Source: RSA11 sp965652565 (GTDB lineage Bacteria; Actinomycetota; Thermoleophilia; Solirubrobacterales; 70-9). From it: a DNA stretch of 57,730 nucleotides. Below the pieces are notes generated by a model, which saw only the letters and a program-made list of their open reading frames with translations, was not told the origin of the DNA and searched no databases. The stretch lies in the NCBI GenBank assembly GCA_965652565.1, contig CBFGWL010000008.1, positions 1 through 57,730 on the forward strand, given 5' to 3'. Made by a program: the position numbers and the translations under genes. Below, piece by piece: positions 31,586 to 39,590 of the stretch; position 1 is the first letter of the stretch, and every line of letters starts with the position of its first letter.

Positions 31586-31628
31586 GGCCGTGTGGCGGCG
31601 TGGCCGGGGCGTCCCCGACGACACGGCC
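31586..31628 (+). terminator. Stem-loop after the sulfatase gene
   Basis: GGCCGTGT (31586-31593) pairs with ACACGGCC (31621-31628), enclosing a smaller GGGG-cgt-CCCC hairpin. It is probably a terminator without a U-run. Confidence 0.5.
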
Positions 31629-31662
31629 GATCTCGCTGGCGTAGCGGCACGGCCGAGGCGCT

Positions 31663-31681
31663 GGCCGGATCGCTTCCGGCC
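31663..31681 (-). terminator. Stem-loop after the sigma factor gene
   Basis: GGCCGGA (31663-31669) and TCCGGCC (31675-31681) form a perfect 7-bp stem with a 5-nt loop, 15 bp beyond the sigma factor stop codon. Confidence 0.45.
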
Positions 31682-31695
31682 GACTGGCGACCGGT

Positions 31696-32796
<1,101 letters not shown>

Positions 32797-32895
32797 TCGC
32801 TTGGCCTCTCTGTTGATCGGATCTCGGTTGTTCTGGCGGCGCCCCAGGGGGACGCTAGGCGCCGTTTCGAGAGACTGAGTCCCGGCCTCGCTGTC

Positions 32896-32925
32896 AAGAA
32901 AAGACGCGGATCGCAGCCGATCCGC
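32896..32925 (-). terminator. Intrinsic-terminator-like hairpin in the rpoD leader
   Basis: On the minus strand GCGGATC-ggctgc-GATCCGC is followed by GTCTTTTCTT. This has the form of an intrinsic terminator and lies about 100 nt before the GTG of rpoD and downstream of the promoter at 32981-33008. It may work as an attenuator. Confidence 0.55.
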
Positions 32926-32980
32926 CTCACCCCCGCCGGGTGTGGATCCCAGCGTGCGCAGGTCTCAAGAGTCTGCTCGA

Positions 32981-33008
32981 ATCGTAGCCGTTGGGTCCTC
33001 CAAGTCAA
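32981..33008 (-). promoter_or_regulatory. Promoter of rpoD
   Basis: On the minus strand TTGACT (33008-33003), a 16-nt spacer and TACGAT (32986-32981) make the best sigma70-type promoter in the window. The implied leader is about 180 nt. Confidence 0.6.
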
Positions 33009-33111
33009 CGCATTCCCTTTTCCTGACGGCCTCCCTGGCGACGGTCTTGCAGCTTCCGCTTGCGGTCCCGCCGGGGCTGCAACGCGTTCGCAGCAACACC
33101 CGCCGTCCTGT

Positions 33112-33176
33112 GGGGTTACATTGCCGTCGCGAGAGAGGGTACGAGGTGGATACCTCGCCGACGCAATTTCAACCCC
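33112..33176 (+). promoter_or_regulatory. Long imperfect hairpin ending at a start codon
   Basis: GGGGTT (33112-33117) pairs with AACCCC (33171-33176). Inside, ATTGCCGTCGCGAG can pair with CTCGCCGACGCAAT with single-base bulges. A competing inner hairpin CGAGGT-ggat-ACCTCG is also possible. The AACCCC arm directly touches the ATG at 33177. This suggests structure-controlled translation. Confidence 0.5.
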
Positions 33177-33629
33177 ATGCCTGAGCCATCCGACAAGGAC
33201 CCGGCCGAGCGCACCGCGGGCGTTTTCGGCAATCTGCCCACGAGCCGCCCCGGGAGCCGCAGCCCGAGGCGGCGCAGCGACGATCAGGCGGCCGCCCGAA
33301 AGGCCGCCGCCAGGAGCGCTGCGAAGCCCGCTGACGCCCCCGAGGGGGAGCACGGGCCCGACGAGCCTGCGCACGAGCCGCGCGCTGCACAGGCGGCCCC
33401 GCATGCGGCCGGGGACGTGCCGCGGAGCGCAGAGGGCACCAACCGGGAGCGCCGCTCGGCGTCGGGCGGGCCGCCCGCGCCCGGGCGGGATCCCGCCCGC
33501 AGCCGGATCGAGAGCGTGGAGGACCTCGCGTGGGCGGGGGTCGCCGTGGCCGCCTCGGCCGCGACCGCCGGCGTCCGGTTGGCGAGCCGGGCGATGGACG
33601 CCCTCCGCCCGCCCCGCCAGCGGCCTTGA
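33177..33629 (+). CDS. Uncharacterised basic, disordered protein with C-terminal hydrophobic helix
   Basis: This 150-aa protein is largely disordered. An N-terminal FGNLPTSRPGSRSPRRR motif is followed by Ala/Pro/Arg-rich sequence. Only residues 113-142 look ordered: an amphipathic or weakly hydrophobic helix (DLAWAGVAVAASAATAGVRL) that may touch the membrane. The RPG.RSPRR-type motif looks like a conserved short linear motif, but I cannot name a family. Its TGA overlaps the TTG of the YihY gene (TTGA), so the two are coupled. The start abuts a long hairpin. A partner role for the YihY membrane protein is a reasonable guess. Confidence 0.65.
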   Translation: MPEPSDKDPAERTAGVFGNLPTSRPGSRSPRRRSDDQAAARKAAARSAAKPADAPEGEHGPDEPAHEPRAAQAAPHAAGDVPRSAEGTNRERRSASGGPPAPGRDPARSRIESVEDLAWAGVAVAASAATAGVRLASRAMDALRPPRQRP

Positions 33630-34528
33630 CGGGCGCGGCGGGCGAAGCGCGACCGGCGCGCCGTCAGCGCTCGCGGACCGGCTCGCGTACGCAGCGGACC
33701 CGCGACTGGCTGCGGGCTTTCTGGCACCGTGCCTACCGGGAGAACATCACCGGGATGGCCGCGATGGTGGCCTACAACCTCGCCCTCGCCCTCTTCCCCT
33801 TCGCCCTGCTCGTCCTCTTCATCTTCGGCCAGGTGCTGGGCAGCGGCGACATCAAGGAGACGGTGATCAACGACCTGCAGGGCATCTTCCCGGCGGTCGA
33901 ACAGGACGAGCTCGAGCGCGCCATCGAGCGCATTCGCGACAGCTCCACCACGATCGGCGTCGCCGCGGCGGTGGGCGCGGTGTGGATCGGCGCCTCGTTC
34001 TGGGGCGCGATGGACACCGCGTTCTGCCGGATCTACCACGTCGAGTGCCGCGGCTGGCTCGAGCAGAAGCGCTTCGCGCTGCTCATGCTCCTCGTCGTCA
34101 CGATCTTCCTCGCGGCGAGCGTCGTCATCCCGCTCGCGGAGAACCTGGCGGTCTCGAGCGCGGATGACCTGCCGTTCGGCCTCGACCGGGTCCAGGGCCT
34201 GCGCAGCCTGGCCCTGCTCGCCGCGGCGCTCACGATCACCTTCGGGATCGTCAGCCTCATCTACTACGTGGTGCCGAAGGGTCACGTGCCGTGGCACGCG
34301 GTCTGGCCGGGAGCGCTGTTCGTGACGGTGACGACCGCGATCGCCAACGCGGCGTTTCCCTTCTATCTCACCGAGATCTCCGACCTGGAGCGCATCGGCG
34401 GCGCGCTGGGGTTCATCCTGGTCGCCTTGATCTGGTTCTACATCGTCGCGCTCGCGCTGCTCGCCGGCGCCGTGGTCAACGCGCTGCGTTACGAGGTCCG
34501 CGACACGGGCAGCATCGATCTGCGGTGA
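33626..34528 (+). CDS. YihY/BrkB-family integral membrane protein
   Basis: This is a 300-aa inner-membrane protein. A basic cytosolic N-terminus (RRQRSRTGSRTQRTR) precedes the family start WLRAFWHRAYRENITGMAAM and AYNLALALFPFALLVLFIFG. Six hydrophobic segments can be drawn, ending with ALGFILVALIWFYIVALALL and GAVVNALRYE. The family (formerly RNase BN, now UPF0761) has an unsettled role, possibly in transport. TTG 33626 is chosen because it overlaps the previous stop. The GTG of the next gene overlaps its own stop, so three genes are coupled. Confidence 0.88.
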   Translation: MTGAAGEARPARRQRSRTGSRTQRTRDWLRAFWHRAYRENITGMAAMVAYNLALALFPFALLVLFIFGQVLGSGDIKETVINDLQGIFPAVEQDELERAIERIRDSSTTIGVAAAVGAVWIGASFWGAMDTAFCRIYHVECRGWLEQKRFALLMLLVVTIFLAASVVIPLAENLAVSSADDLPFGLDRVQGLRSLALLAAALTITFGIVSLIYYVVPKGHVPWHAVWPGALFVTVTTAIANAAFPFYLTEISDLERIGGALGFILVALIWFYIVALALLAGAVVNALRYEVRDTGSIDLR

Positions 34529-35160
34529 CACCCCTGGCCCGCGTCACATTGCTAGCCGACCCGGTCTCCGGGCCGGCGACGGCGACGGGGCCCGTCACCT
34601 CCGCGCAGGAGGCCGAGGTGGAGATCCCGGCGGACGCCTTCCACGAGCTGTGGCGCGCGGAGCACCTCGAACGGCTCGCGCGCACCTATTGGCGGTTTCT
34701 AACCAAGGCGACGCTGGGTTTGGTCCGGGTGGTCTACAAGCCCGACTCGCGGACGGTCGTCTTGCTCAGCCGCCGCCTGCCGCTCCTGCGGTTTCGCCGG
34801 CCCGAGTACGCGACGGGACGCGGCTTCGGTCAGATCACCTGGCCGATCGAGCGCGGGCTGCTGGTCGCCCCAGGCGGCCGGGGCCGCGGCTTTCTGCGGA
34901 TCACGGTCCGCGCCCTGGAAGACGGCGCTGACGCGGCCCACGCCCGCCTGCGGGTGCGCGCGGAGGTCGCGAGCTTCTACCCCGCGCTGCGCGGGGGCGG
35001 GCGCTTCGCGCGCCTGGGCGTCCTGATCTACAACGCGACGCAGCTGCGCATCCACGTCTGGATCACGCGCGGCTTTCTGCGCTCGCTCGAGCGCTTCGAC
35101 CTGACCTCGCCCTCGATGGACGAGCTCGCGGGCCCCAAGCCGCTCGGGCGCGACGACTGA
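34525..35160 (+). CDS. Uncharacterised conserved-looking protein, 211 aa
   Basis: This soluble protein has no recognised domain. The N-terminal 50 residues are linker-like and residues 50-211 look compact: a helix (WRAEHLERLARTYWRFLTKA), then beta-rich LVRVVYKPDSRTVVLLSRRL, GQITWPIERGLLVAPGGRGR and FLRITVRALED, ending in a helical RGFLRSLERFDL. The strand-rich core with GFGQITWPIE suggests a lipid-binding or START/polyketide-cyclase-like small barrel, but this is only an impression. GTG 34525 overlaps the YihY stop (GTGA), so it is the third gene of that operon. Confidence 0.7.
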   Translation: MTPLARVTLLADPVSGPATATGPVTSAQEAEVEIPADAFHELWRAEHLERLARTYWRFLTKATLGLVRVVYKPDSRTVVLLSRRLPLLRFRRPEYATGRGFGQITWPIERGLLVAPGGRGRGFLRITVRALEDGADAAHARLRVRAEVASFYPALRGGGRFARLGVLIYNATQLRIHVWITRGFLRSLERFDLTSPSMDELAGPKPLGRDD

Positions 35161-35163
35161 ACC

Positions 35164-35185
35164 CGAGGGCTACGCGCGGCCCTCG
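35164..35185. terminator. Stem-loop between convergent genes
   Basis: CGAGGGC (35164-35170) and GCCCTCG (35179-35185) form a perfect 7-bp stem. It lies just after the plus-strand stop at 35160 and covers the stop codon of the minus-strand gene. Confidence 0.45.
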
Positions 35186-36081
35186 AACTCGGTGACGGCG
35201 TCGCGCATCGCCCTGCGCGCGCCCGCCGGCTCGAAGTCGAAGAGCGCCATCCCCGACGGGTCGCGGACCACCGTCTCCACGCCGAGGCCCTCGATGAGCG
35301 GCCTGGCGACGCCGGGATCGACCGGAGTGATGAGCCCCACCCAGAGCGACGAGAGGCGCGGGGTGAGCAGCGGCACGGCGAGCCGCCGCCGCGGCCGCAT
35401 GCCCATGGCCTCGGCGGCGATGTCCATCAAACCGCCGTACGTCGTGACGTCGGCGCCGCCGAGCTCCAGCTCGCGGCCCCAGGCCTCGGGCACCTTCGGC
35501 ACGTCCGCGAGATAGCGCACGACGTCAGCGATGCCGATCGGCTGGGTCCGGGTCGAGACCCAGCGGGGCGTCACCATCAGCGGCAGCCGCCGCACGAGGT
35601 GCGCGATGATCCGAAACGACTCGCTGCCCGCGCCCAGCACCGTCGCGGCGCGCGCGTAGGTCACGGGCACGCCCGTGCTCGCGAGCGCGCTCGCGGTCTC
35701 ATGCCGGCTCGCCAGGTGCTTGGAGCCGCCGTCGCTGAGCCCGCCCAGATAGACGATCAGCTCCACGCCGGCGCGCTCCGCGGCGGTGGCGACGTTGCGG
35801 GCGCCGGCCTCGTCGCCCTTGGCGAAGTCGCCGTTCGAGCCGCGCCCCATCGAGTGCACGAGGTAGTAGAGGACGCGAACGCCGTCGAGGGCCTCGTCGA
35901 GCCCCTCCGGCTCCATGACGTCCGCCTGGCGCACCTCGGCGCCGGCCGCGCCGAGCCGGTGGGCGCGCTCGGGGGTGCGCGCCAGGGCACGCACGGGCTC
36001 ATCGCGCTTGCGCAGTTCCAGTCCGAGGCGCTCGCCGATGTAGCCGGTGGCGCCGAGGATCCCGTGAAGGCCTTCGCTCAC
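35170..36081 (-). CDS. NAD(P)-binding NmrA/atypical SDR protein
   Basis: This is a 303-aa Rossmann protein. GILGATGYIGERLGLELRKR is the GxxGxxG dinucleotide site of atypical SDRs, and RALARTPERA is an NADP-favouring basic loop. YYLVHSMGRGSNGDFAKGDE and YLGGLSDGG resemble the SDR_a5/DUF2867-type group. The catalytic Tyr-X3-Lys of classical SDRs is absent, so it may be a reductase of unusual substrates or a redox sensor. GTG 36081 has AAGGAG 6 nt upstream. It is followed by a shared stem-loop with the convergent operon. Confidence 0.82.
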   Translation of the reverse strand: MSEGLHGILGATGYIGERLGLELRKRDEPVRALARTPERAHRLGAAGAEVRQADVMEPEGLDEALDGVRVLYYLVHSMGRGSNGDFAKGDEAGARNVATAAERAGVELIVYLGGLSDGGSKHLASRHETASALASTGVPVTYARAATVLGAGSESFRIIAHLVRRLPLMVTPRWVSTRTQPIGIADVVRYLADVPKVPEAWGRELELGGADVTTYGGLMDIAAEAMGMRPRRRLAVPLLTPRLSSLWVGLITPVDPGVARPLIEGLGVETVVRDPSGMALFDFEPAGARRAMRDAVTEFEGRA

Positions 36082-36128
36082 GCGAGGCTCCTTACCCCGG
36101 ATCGGGCGTCGTCACGCCCCCGGCGTCG

Positions 36129-37145
36129 CTAGCCGTAACGGCCGCCGGTGATCTCGCGCAGCTTCGCCCGATCGTGCGTGGCGCGCACGGTGCGCACCGT
36201 GCCCGAGCGCGAGCGCATGATCAGCGATTCGGTCGACGCCTTGCCGCCCGAGAGGTACCGCACGCCCTGCAGGAGCTCGCCGTCGGTGACGCCCGTGGCC
36301 GCGAAGAAGACGTCGTCGCCCGAGACGAGCCGGTCCGCGTCGAGAACCTCGTCGAGGTCGTAGCCCGCCGCGATCGCCTCGTCGCGCTCGCGATCGTCGC
36401 GCGGCCACAGCCGGCCGAGGATCGTGCCGCCGAGGCACTTGATCGCCGCCGCGGAGATCACGCCCTCCGGAGTCCCGCCGATGCCCCAGAGCAGATCCAC
36501 GGCGCCGCTCCCGGTCACGGCGAAGAGCGCCGCCGAGACGTCGCCGTCCGTGATGAAGCGGATGCGCGCGCCGACCTCGCGGATCTCCTTGACCTTCTCC
36601 GCGTGGCGCTCGCGGTCGAGCATGATCACCGTGACGCCCTCGGGCGGCGTGCCCTTGCGCTCGGCCACCTTGCGGATCACGTCGCCGAGCGGCTCGTCGA
36701 GGGAGAGCAGATCGGCGACCTCGGGGCCGCCCGCGATCTTCTCCATGTACACGCAGGGGCCCGGGTCGAACATCGTGCCGCGCTCGGACATCGCGATCAC
36801 GGACAACGCCGACGGCATCCCGCGCGCGCACAGCCGCGTGCCCTCCAGCGGGTCGACCGCGATGTCGACCTCGGGCGGGCTGCCGTCGCCGATCGACTCG
36901 CCGTTGTAGAGCATCGGCGCCTCGTCCTTCTCGCCCTCGCCGATCACCACGGTGCCGTCCATCGGCACCGTGTCGAGCAGGAGCCGCATGGCATCCACCG
37001 CCGCCTGGTCGGCGGCCTCCTTGTCGCCGCGGCCCACCCACCGCGCCGAGGCGAGCGCCGCCGCCTCGGTCACGCGCACCAGCTCCAGGGCCAGGTTGCG
37101 ATCAGGCTTACTCGGGTCGCGAACGTCGTGGGAGATGACACCCAT
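36129..37145 (-). CDS. glpX: Class II fructose-1,6-bisphosphatase
   Basis: This is a 338-aa GlpX enzyme that converts fructose 1,6-bisphosphate to fructose 6-phosphate in gluconeogenesis, using Mn or Mg. Metal and substrate motifs are clear: VVIGEGEKDEAPMLYNGE, VDIAVDPLEGTRL, and ITDGDVSAAL with GIGGTPEGVISAAAIK. Actinobacteria generally rely on this class, so it is probably the only FBPase. ATG 37145 gives the family N-terminus (RNLALELVRVTEAAALASAR) and lies 8 nt from TAGCCT on the minus strand. Pyruvate kinase is the other glycolytic gene in the window. Confidence 0.95.
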   Translation of the reverse strand: MGVISHDVRDPSKPDRNLALELVRVTEAAALASARWVGRGDKEAADQAAVDAMRLLLDTVPMDGTVVIGEGEKDEAPMLYNGESIGDGSPPEVDIAVDPLEGTRLCARGMPSALSVIAMSERGTMFDPGPCVYMEKIAGGPEVADLLSLDEPLGDVIRKVAERKGTPPEGVTVIMLDRERHAEKVKEIREVGARIRFITDGDVSAALFAVTGSGAVDLLWGIGGTPEGVISAAAIKCLGGTILGRLWPRDDRERDEAIAAGYDLDEVLDADRLVSGDDVFFAATGVTDGELLQGVRYLSGGKASTESLIMRSRSGTVRTVRATHDRAKLREITGGRYG

Positions 37146-37153
37146 CGGCCTGG

Positions 37154-37159
37154 AGGCTA
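37154..37159 (-). promoter_or_regulatory. -10 box of glpX (leaderless start)
   Basis: On the minus strand TAGCCT lies 8 nt before ATG 37145. Confidence 0.5.
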
Positions 37160-37210
37160 TCTCTCGGCAGACGGAATTGCTGCACCCTGGGATCCGGACC
37201 CCACACCAGC

Positions 37211-37251
37211 GTTCAGCCCTCGTCGCCGCTTTTCGACCACGAGGGCTGAAC
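37211..37251 (-). repeat. Family B palindromic repeat, copy B1
   Basis: This 41-bp unit has perfect 13-bp arms GTTCAGCCCTCGT and ACGAGGGCTGAAC around a loop containing TTTTCGA. It is in opposite orientation to B3. Confidence 0.85.
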
Positions 37252-37282
37252 GTCGAGCGGGGAGCGGCGAATCCCGCCCGGG

Positions 37283-37323
37283 ATTCAGCCCAGGTGTGCG
37301 TTTTTCGAAGGCGTGGGCTGAAG
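37283..37323 (-). repeat. Family B palindromic repeat, copy B2
   Basis: This 41-bp unit has arms TTCAGCCCA and TGGGCTGAA and loop TTTTTCGAA. It starts 72 bp after B1 and ends 2 bp from the stop codon of the small membrane protein gene. Confidence 0.85.
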
Positions 37324-37324
37324 C

Positions 37325-37834
37325 TCAGACGGTCCCGGGCGCCTTGCGGCCCCGGCGCCCGCCCGCCTCCAGCGAGCGCAGGAACCCGACGATCGCGATC
37401 GCCGCGGCGCTCGCCAGTGCGATCCAGTAGCCGTAGGCAAGCCCGACGCCGGTCTCGGCCACGGCGCTGCCGGGCCTGTCGAGGATCCCGTTGTAGGCGA
37501 TCAGCACGAACGCCGCGAAGCCCGCGACCATCGTCATCTCGCCGGTCGGATACGAGAGCGTGTGGCCGCGCACCAGGATCCAGCCGAGGATCGCGGGCGC
37601 GAGCGCGGCGAGCAGCAGGAGCCAGCGCAGGATGGGGAAGGTCTCCCAGCCCGTGCACTCGAACTCGCCGGTCCCGCAGATGAACGCGTCGGGGTTGAAG
37701 TCGGGGGCGCCCGCTTCGCGCTGGGGATTGGTGGCCAGGTCGAACCACGGCATGAAGAGCAGGCTCGCCACCAGAAGCACCGTCGCGGCCGCGCCAACGA
37801 TGGTCCGGTTGCGATGCAGGCGCGAGAACTCCAT
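37325..37834 (-). CDS. Four-helix integral membrane protein, function unknown
   Basis: This is a 169-aa membrane protein with four hydrophobic segments: TIVGAAATVLLVASLLFMPW, ILRWLLLLAALAPAILGWIL, MTMVAGFAAFVLIAY, and YGYWIALASAAAIAIVGFL. The first extracytoplasmic loop has a Cys pair (FICGTGEFECTGW) that may form a disulfide. This layout (Trp in TM1, a loop with Cys, then three more helices) is common in small actinobacterial membrane proteins without assigned roles. ATG 37834 is preferred to a longer frame with a Pro-rich start, and TACGCT lies 10 nt upstream of it. It is followed immediately by repeat B2. Confidence 0.8.
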   Translation of the reverse strand: MEFSRLHRNRTIVGAAATVLLVASLLFMPWFDLATNPQREAGAPDFNPDAFICGTGEFECTGWETFPILRWLLLLAALAPAILGWILVRGHTLSYPTGEMTMVAGFAAFVLIAYNGILDRPGSAVAETGVGLAYGYWIALASAAAIAIVGFLRSLEAGGRRGRKAPGTV

Positions 37835-37909
37835 CCCCGCCGCGAGCGTACCGGAGCCACCACGATCCGGCGGAGGGGGCGCGGCGGCGCGAAAACCCGG
37901 CGCCCTCAA

Positions 37910-37915
37910 TAGATT
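37910..37915 (+). promoter_or_regulatory. -10 box of the SDR gene (leaderless start)
   Basis: TAGATT lies 9 nt before ATG 37925, without a ribosome-binding site. Confidence 0.55.
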
Positions 37916-37924
37916 TCCGCCGCG

Positions 37925-38692
37925 ATGAGGATCGAAGGTTCAAGCGCGCTGGTGGTCGGCGGCGCCTCGGGGCTCGGGGAGGCCACCGCCCGCCGCCTGC
38001 ACGGCGCGGGCGCGCAGGTGGTGATCGCGGACCTGAACGCTGAGCGCGGCGAGCAGGTCGCGGGCGAGCTCGGCGAACGCGCCCGCTTCGTGGAGGCGAA
38101 CGTGCTCGAGCCCGAGCAGGTGCAGGCCGCGGTGGACGCCGCCGCGGACGCCGACGGCGGCCTGCGGATCTGCGTGTGCTGCGCGGGCATCGCCTGGGCG
38201 CAGCGCACGGTCTCGAAGCGCGGCCCGCACGACCTCGAGATCTTCGCGAACGTCGTCAAGGTCAACCTGATCGGGACTTTCAATGTCGTCCGGCTCGCCG
38301 CCGCGAGCATGAACGACAACGAGCCCGACGAGGGCGGCGAGCGCGGCGTGTGCATCAACACGGCGTCGGTGGCCGCGTTCGACGGGCAGATCGGCCAGGC
38401 CGCCTACGCTGCCTCGAAGGGCGGCGTCGCGTCGCTCACGCTGCCGGTCGCTCGCGATCTGTCCGACCGCGGCATCCGCGTCATGACGATTGCGCCCGGC
38501 CTGTTCGACACGCCGATGTTCGCCATGCTGCCCGCGCCCGCGCGCGAGGCGCTCGGCGCCGGCGTGCCCTTCCCGTCGCGGCTGGGCGACCCCGACGAGT
38601 ACGCGCAGCTCGCGCAGCACATCGTGGAGAACACGATGCTGAACGGCGAGGTCATCCGCCTCGACGGCGCGCTGCGCATGCCGCCGAAGTAA
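37925..38692 (+). CDS. Short-chain dehydrogenase, 3-hydroxyacyl-CoA dehydrogenase type II-like
   Basis: This is a 255-aa classical SDR. The cofactor site is VVGGASGLGEATARRL with DLN (an NAD-favouring acidic residue). CCAGIAWAQ, NLIGTFNVVRLAA, and the catalytic Ser in INTASVAAFDG with Tyr-X3-Lys in AAYAASKGG are all intact. The C-terminal APGLFDTPMFAMLP and GEVIRLDGALRMPPK are typical of HSD17B10/3-hydroxyacyl-CoA dehydrogenase type II proteins. It would oxidise 3-hydroxyacyl-CoA or hydroxysteroid-like substrates with NAD. The 3' end is 7 bp from the convergent SDR gene. Confidence 0.9.
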   Translation: MRIEGSSALVVGGASGLGEATARRLHGAGAQVVIADLNAERGEQVAGELGERARFVEANVLEPEQVQAAVDAAADADGGLRICVCCAGIAWAQRTVSKRGPHDLEIFANVVKVNLIGTFNVVRLAAASMNDNEPDEGGERGVCINTASVAAFDGQIGQAAYAASKGGVASLTLPVARDLSDRGIRVMTIAPGLFDTPMFAMLPAPAREALGAGVPFPSRLGDPDEYAQLAQHIVENTMLNGEVIRLDGALRMPPK

Positions 38693-38699
38693 CGGCCGC

Positions 38700-39590
38700 C
38701 TAGTCGCGCGCCGCGGCGGCCGAGATCCCGAGCACGGGGTCCTGGTCCTCGAGCGCGCCGGTCTGCGGGTCGGCCAGACGCAGCGCCTCCACCAGGCCGC
38801 GGTCGCGGCGCATGCGCAGCTCGGTGAGCGGCTGCATGATCCCCCGTAGGGCCAGCGCGCCGCCGACGAAGCGCGGCGCCCAGACGCGGTCGAGGCGGCG
38901 CTCCACGGCGCGCTCGATGGCGTCGATCGCAACCGAGAGCGGCACCGGACGGCGGACGAACTTGGGCATCGCCCCCATCGCCGCCTTCGTCGAGGGATGC
39001 GCGAAGCTCGCGCGGACCAAGTCGGTGTCGATGAACCCGAAGTAGGCGCAACCGACACGCGCGCCCAGGGGGCGGACCTCCATGCGCAGCGAGTCGCTCA
39101 GGGCGTCGACGCCGGCCTTGGACGCCGCGTAGGGACCCATGAGCGGGGCGTGCGCAGCCGCCGCCAGTGACGCGACGTTCAGCAGGTAACCGCGGCGCTC
39201 GAGGATCTGCGGCAGAACGGCGCGATCCGTCCGCCACACGCCCATCAGGTTGACCTCCAGGGCGCGCTCGACGCTCTCGGGCGGCGCGGTCGCAAGCGCT
39301 CCGATCACGTGGATGCCGGCGTTCGCGATCGCGACGTCGATGCCCCCGAAGCGCTCGACCGTCGCGTCGACCGCTGCGGACAGCGCGTCCGGGTCGGTGA
39401 CGTCGGCCTCGACCCACAGCGCCCGCTCGCCGAGCTGCGCCGCGCGCTGCTCCAAGAGCTCCGGCTCGAGGCCTACGAGCGCCACGTTCGCGCCGCGGGC
39501 GTGCAGGCGCTCGGCCGCGCCGGCGCCGATCCCGCGCGCCGCGCCGGTGATGAACACGGTGCTGCCCTCGATCGGATAGCGACGCGCCAT
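38700..39590 (-). CDS. SDR-family oxidoreductase partnered with the monooxygenase
   Basis: This is a 296-aa classical SDR. The site FITGAARGIGAGAAERL is followed by GLE (NADP or NAD, unclear). ANAGIHVIG, the catalytic Ser in LNVASLAAAAH and Tyr-X3-Lys in GPYAASKAGVD are present. The 60-aa C-terminal extension (DRVWAPRFVGGALALRGIMQ) is also seen in the SDR at 46211, so the two are paralogues. The ATG overlaps the monooxygenase stop (TGATG), which means coupled expression. It may oxidise the alcohol that yields the monooxygenase substrate ketone. Confidence 0.9.
   Translation of the reverse strand: MARRYPIEGSTVFITGAARGIGAGAAERLHARGANVALVGLEPELLEQRAAQLGERALWVEADVTDPDALSAAVDATVERFGGIDVAIANAGIHVIGALATAPPESVERALEVNLMGVWRTDRAVLPQILERRGYLLNVASLAAAAHAPLMGPYAASKAGVDALSDSLRMEVRPLGARVGCAYFGFIDTDLVRASFAHPSTKAAMGAMPKFVRRPVPLSVAIDAIERAVERRLDRVWAPRFVGGALALRGIMQPLTELRMRRDRGLVEALRLADPQTGALEDQDPVLGISAAAARD

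Larger units (their letters stand above)
32797..33111. other. Non-coding region between rpoD and the 150-aa protein gene
   Basis: No gene is seen. On the minus strand it holds a promoter (32981-33008), a terminator-like hairpin (32896-32925) and a possible second -35 (TTGACA, 32897-32892). On the plus strand TTGCAGC and GCTGCAA flank a GC-rich stretch near 33047-33082, and no clear promoter for the downstream gene is recognised. Confidence 0.6.

Noticed and set aside
33112..33176. tRNA gene
   Set aside because: The fold is a single long hairpin. There is no T-loop GTTC consensus at the right place, no anticodon arm and no 7-5-5-5 arm pattern.
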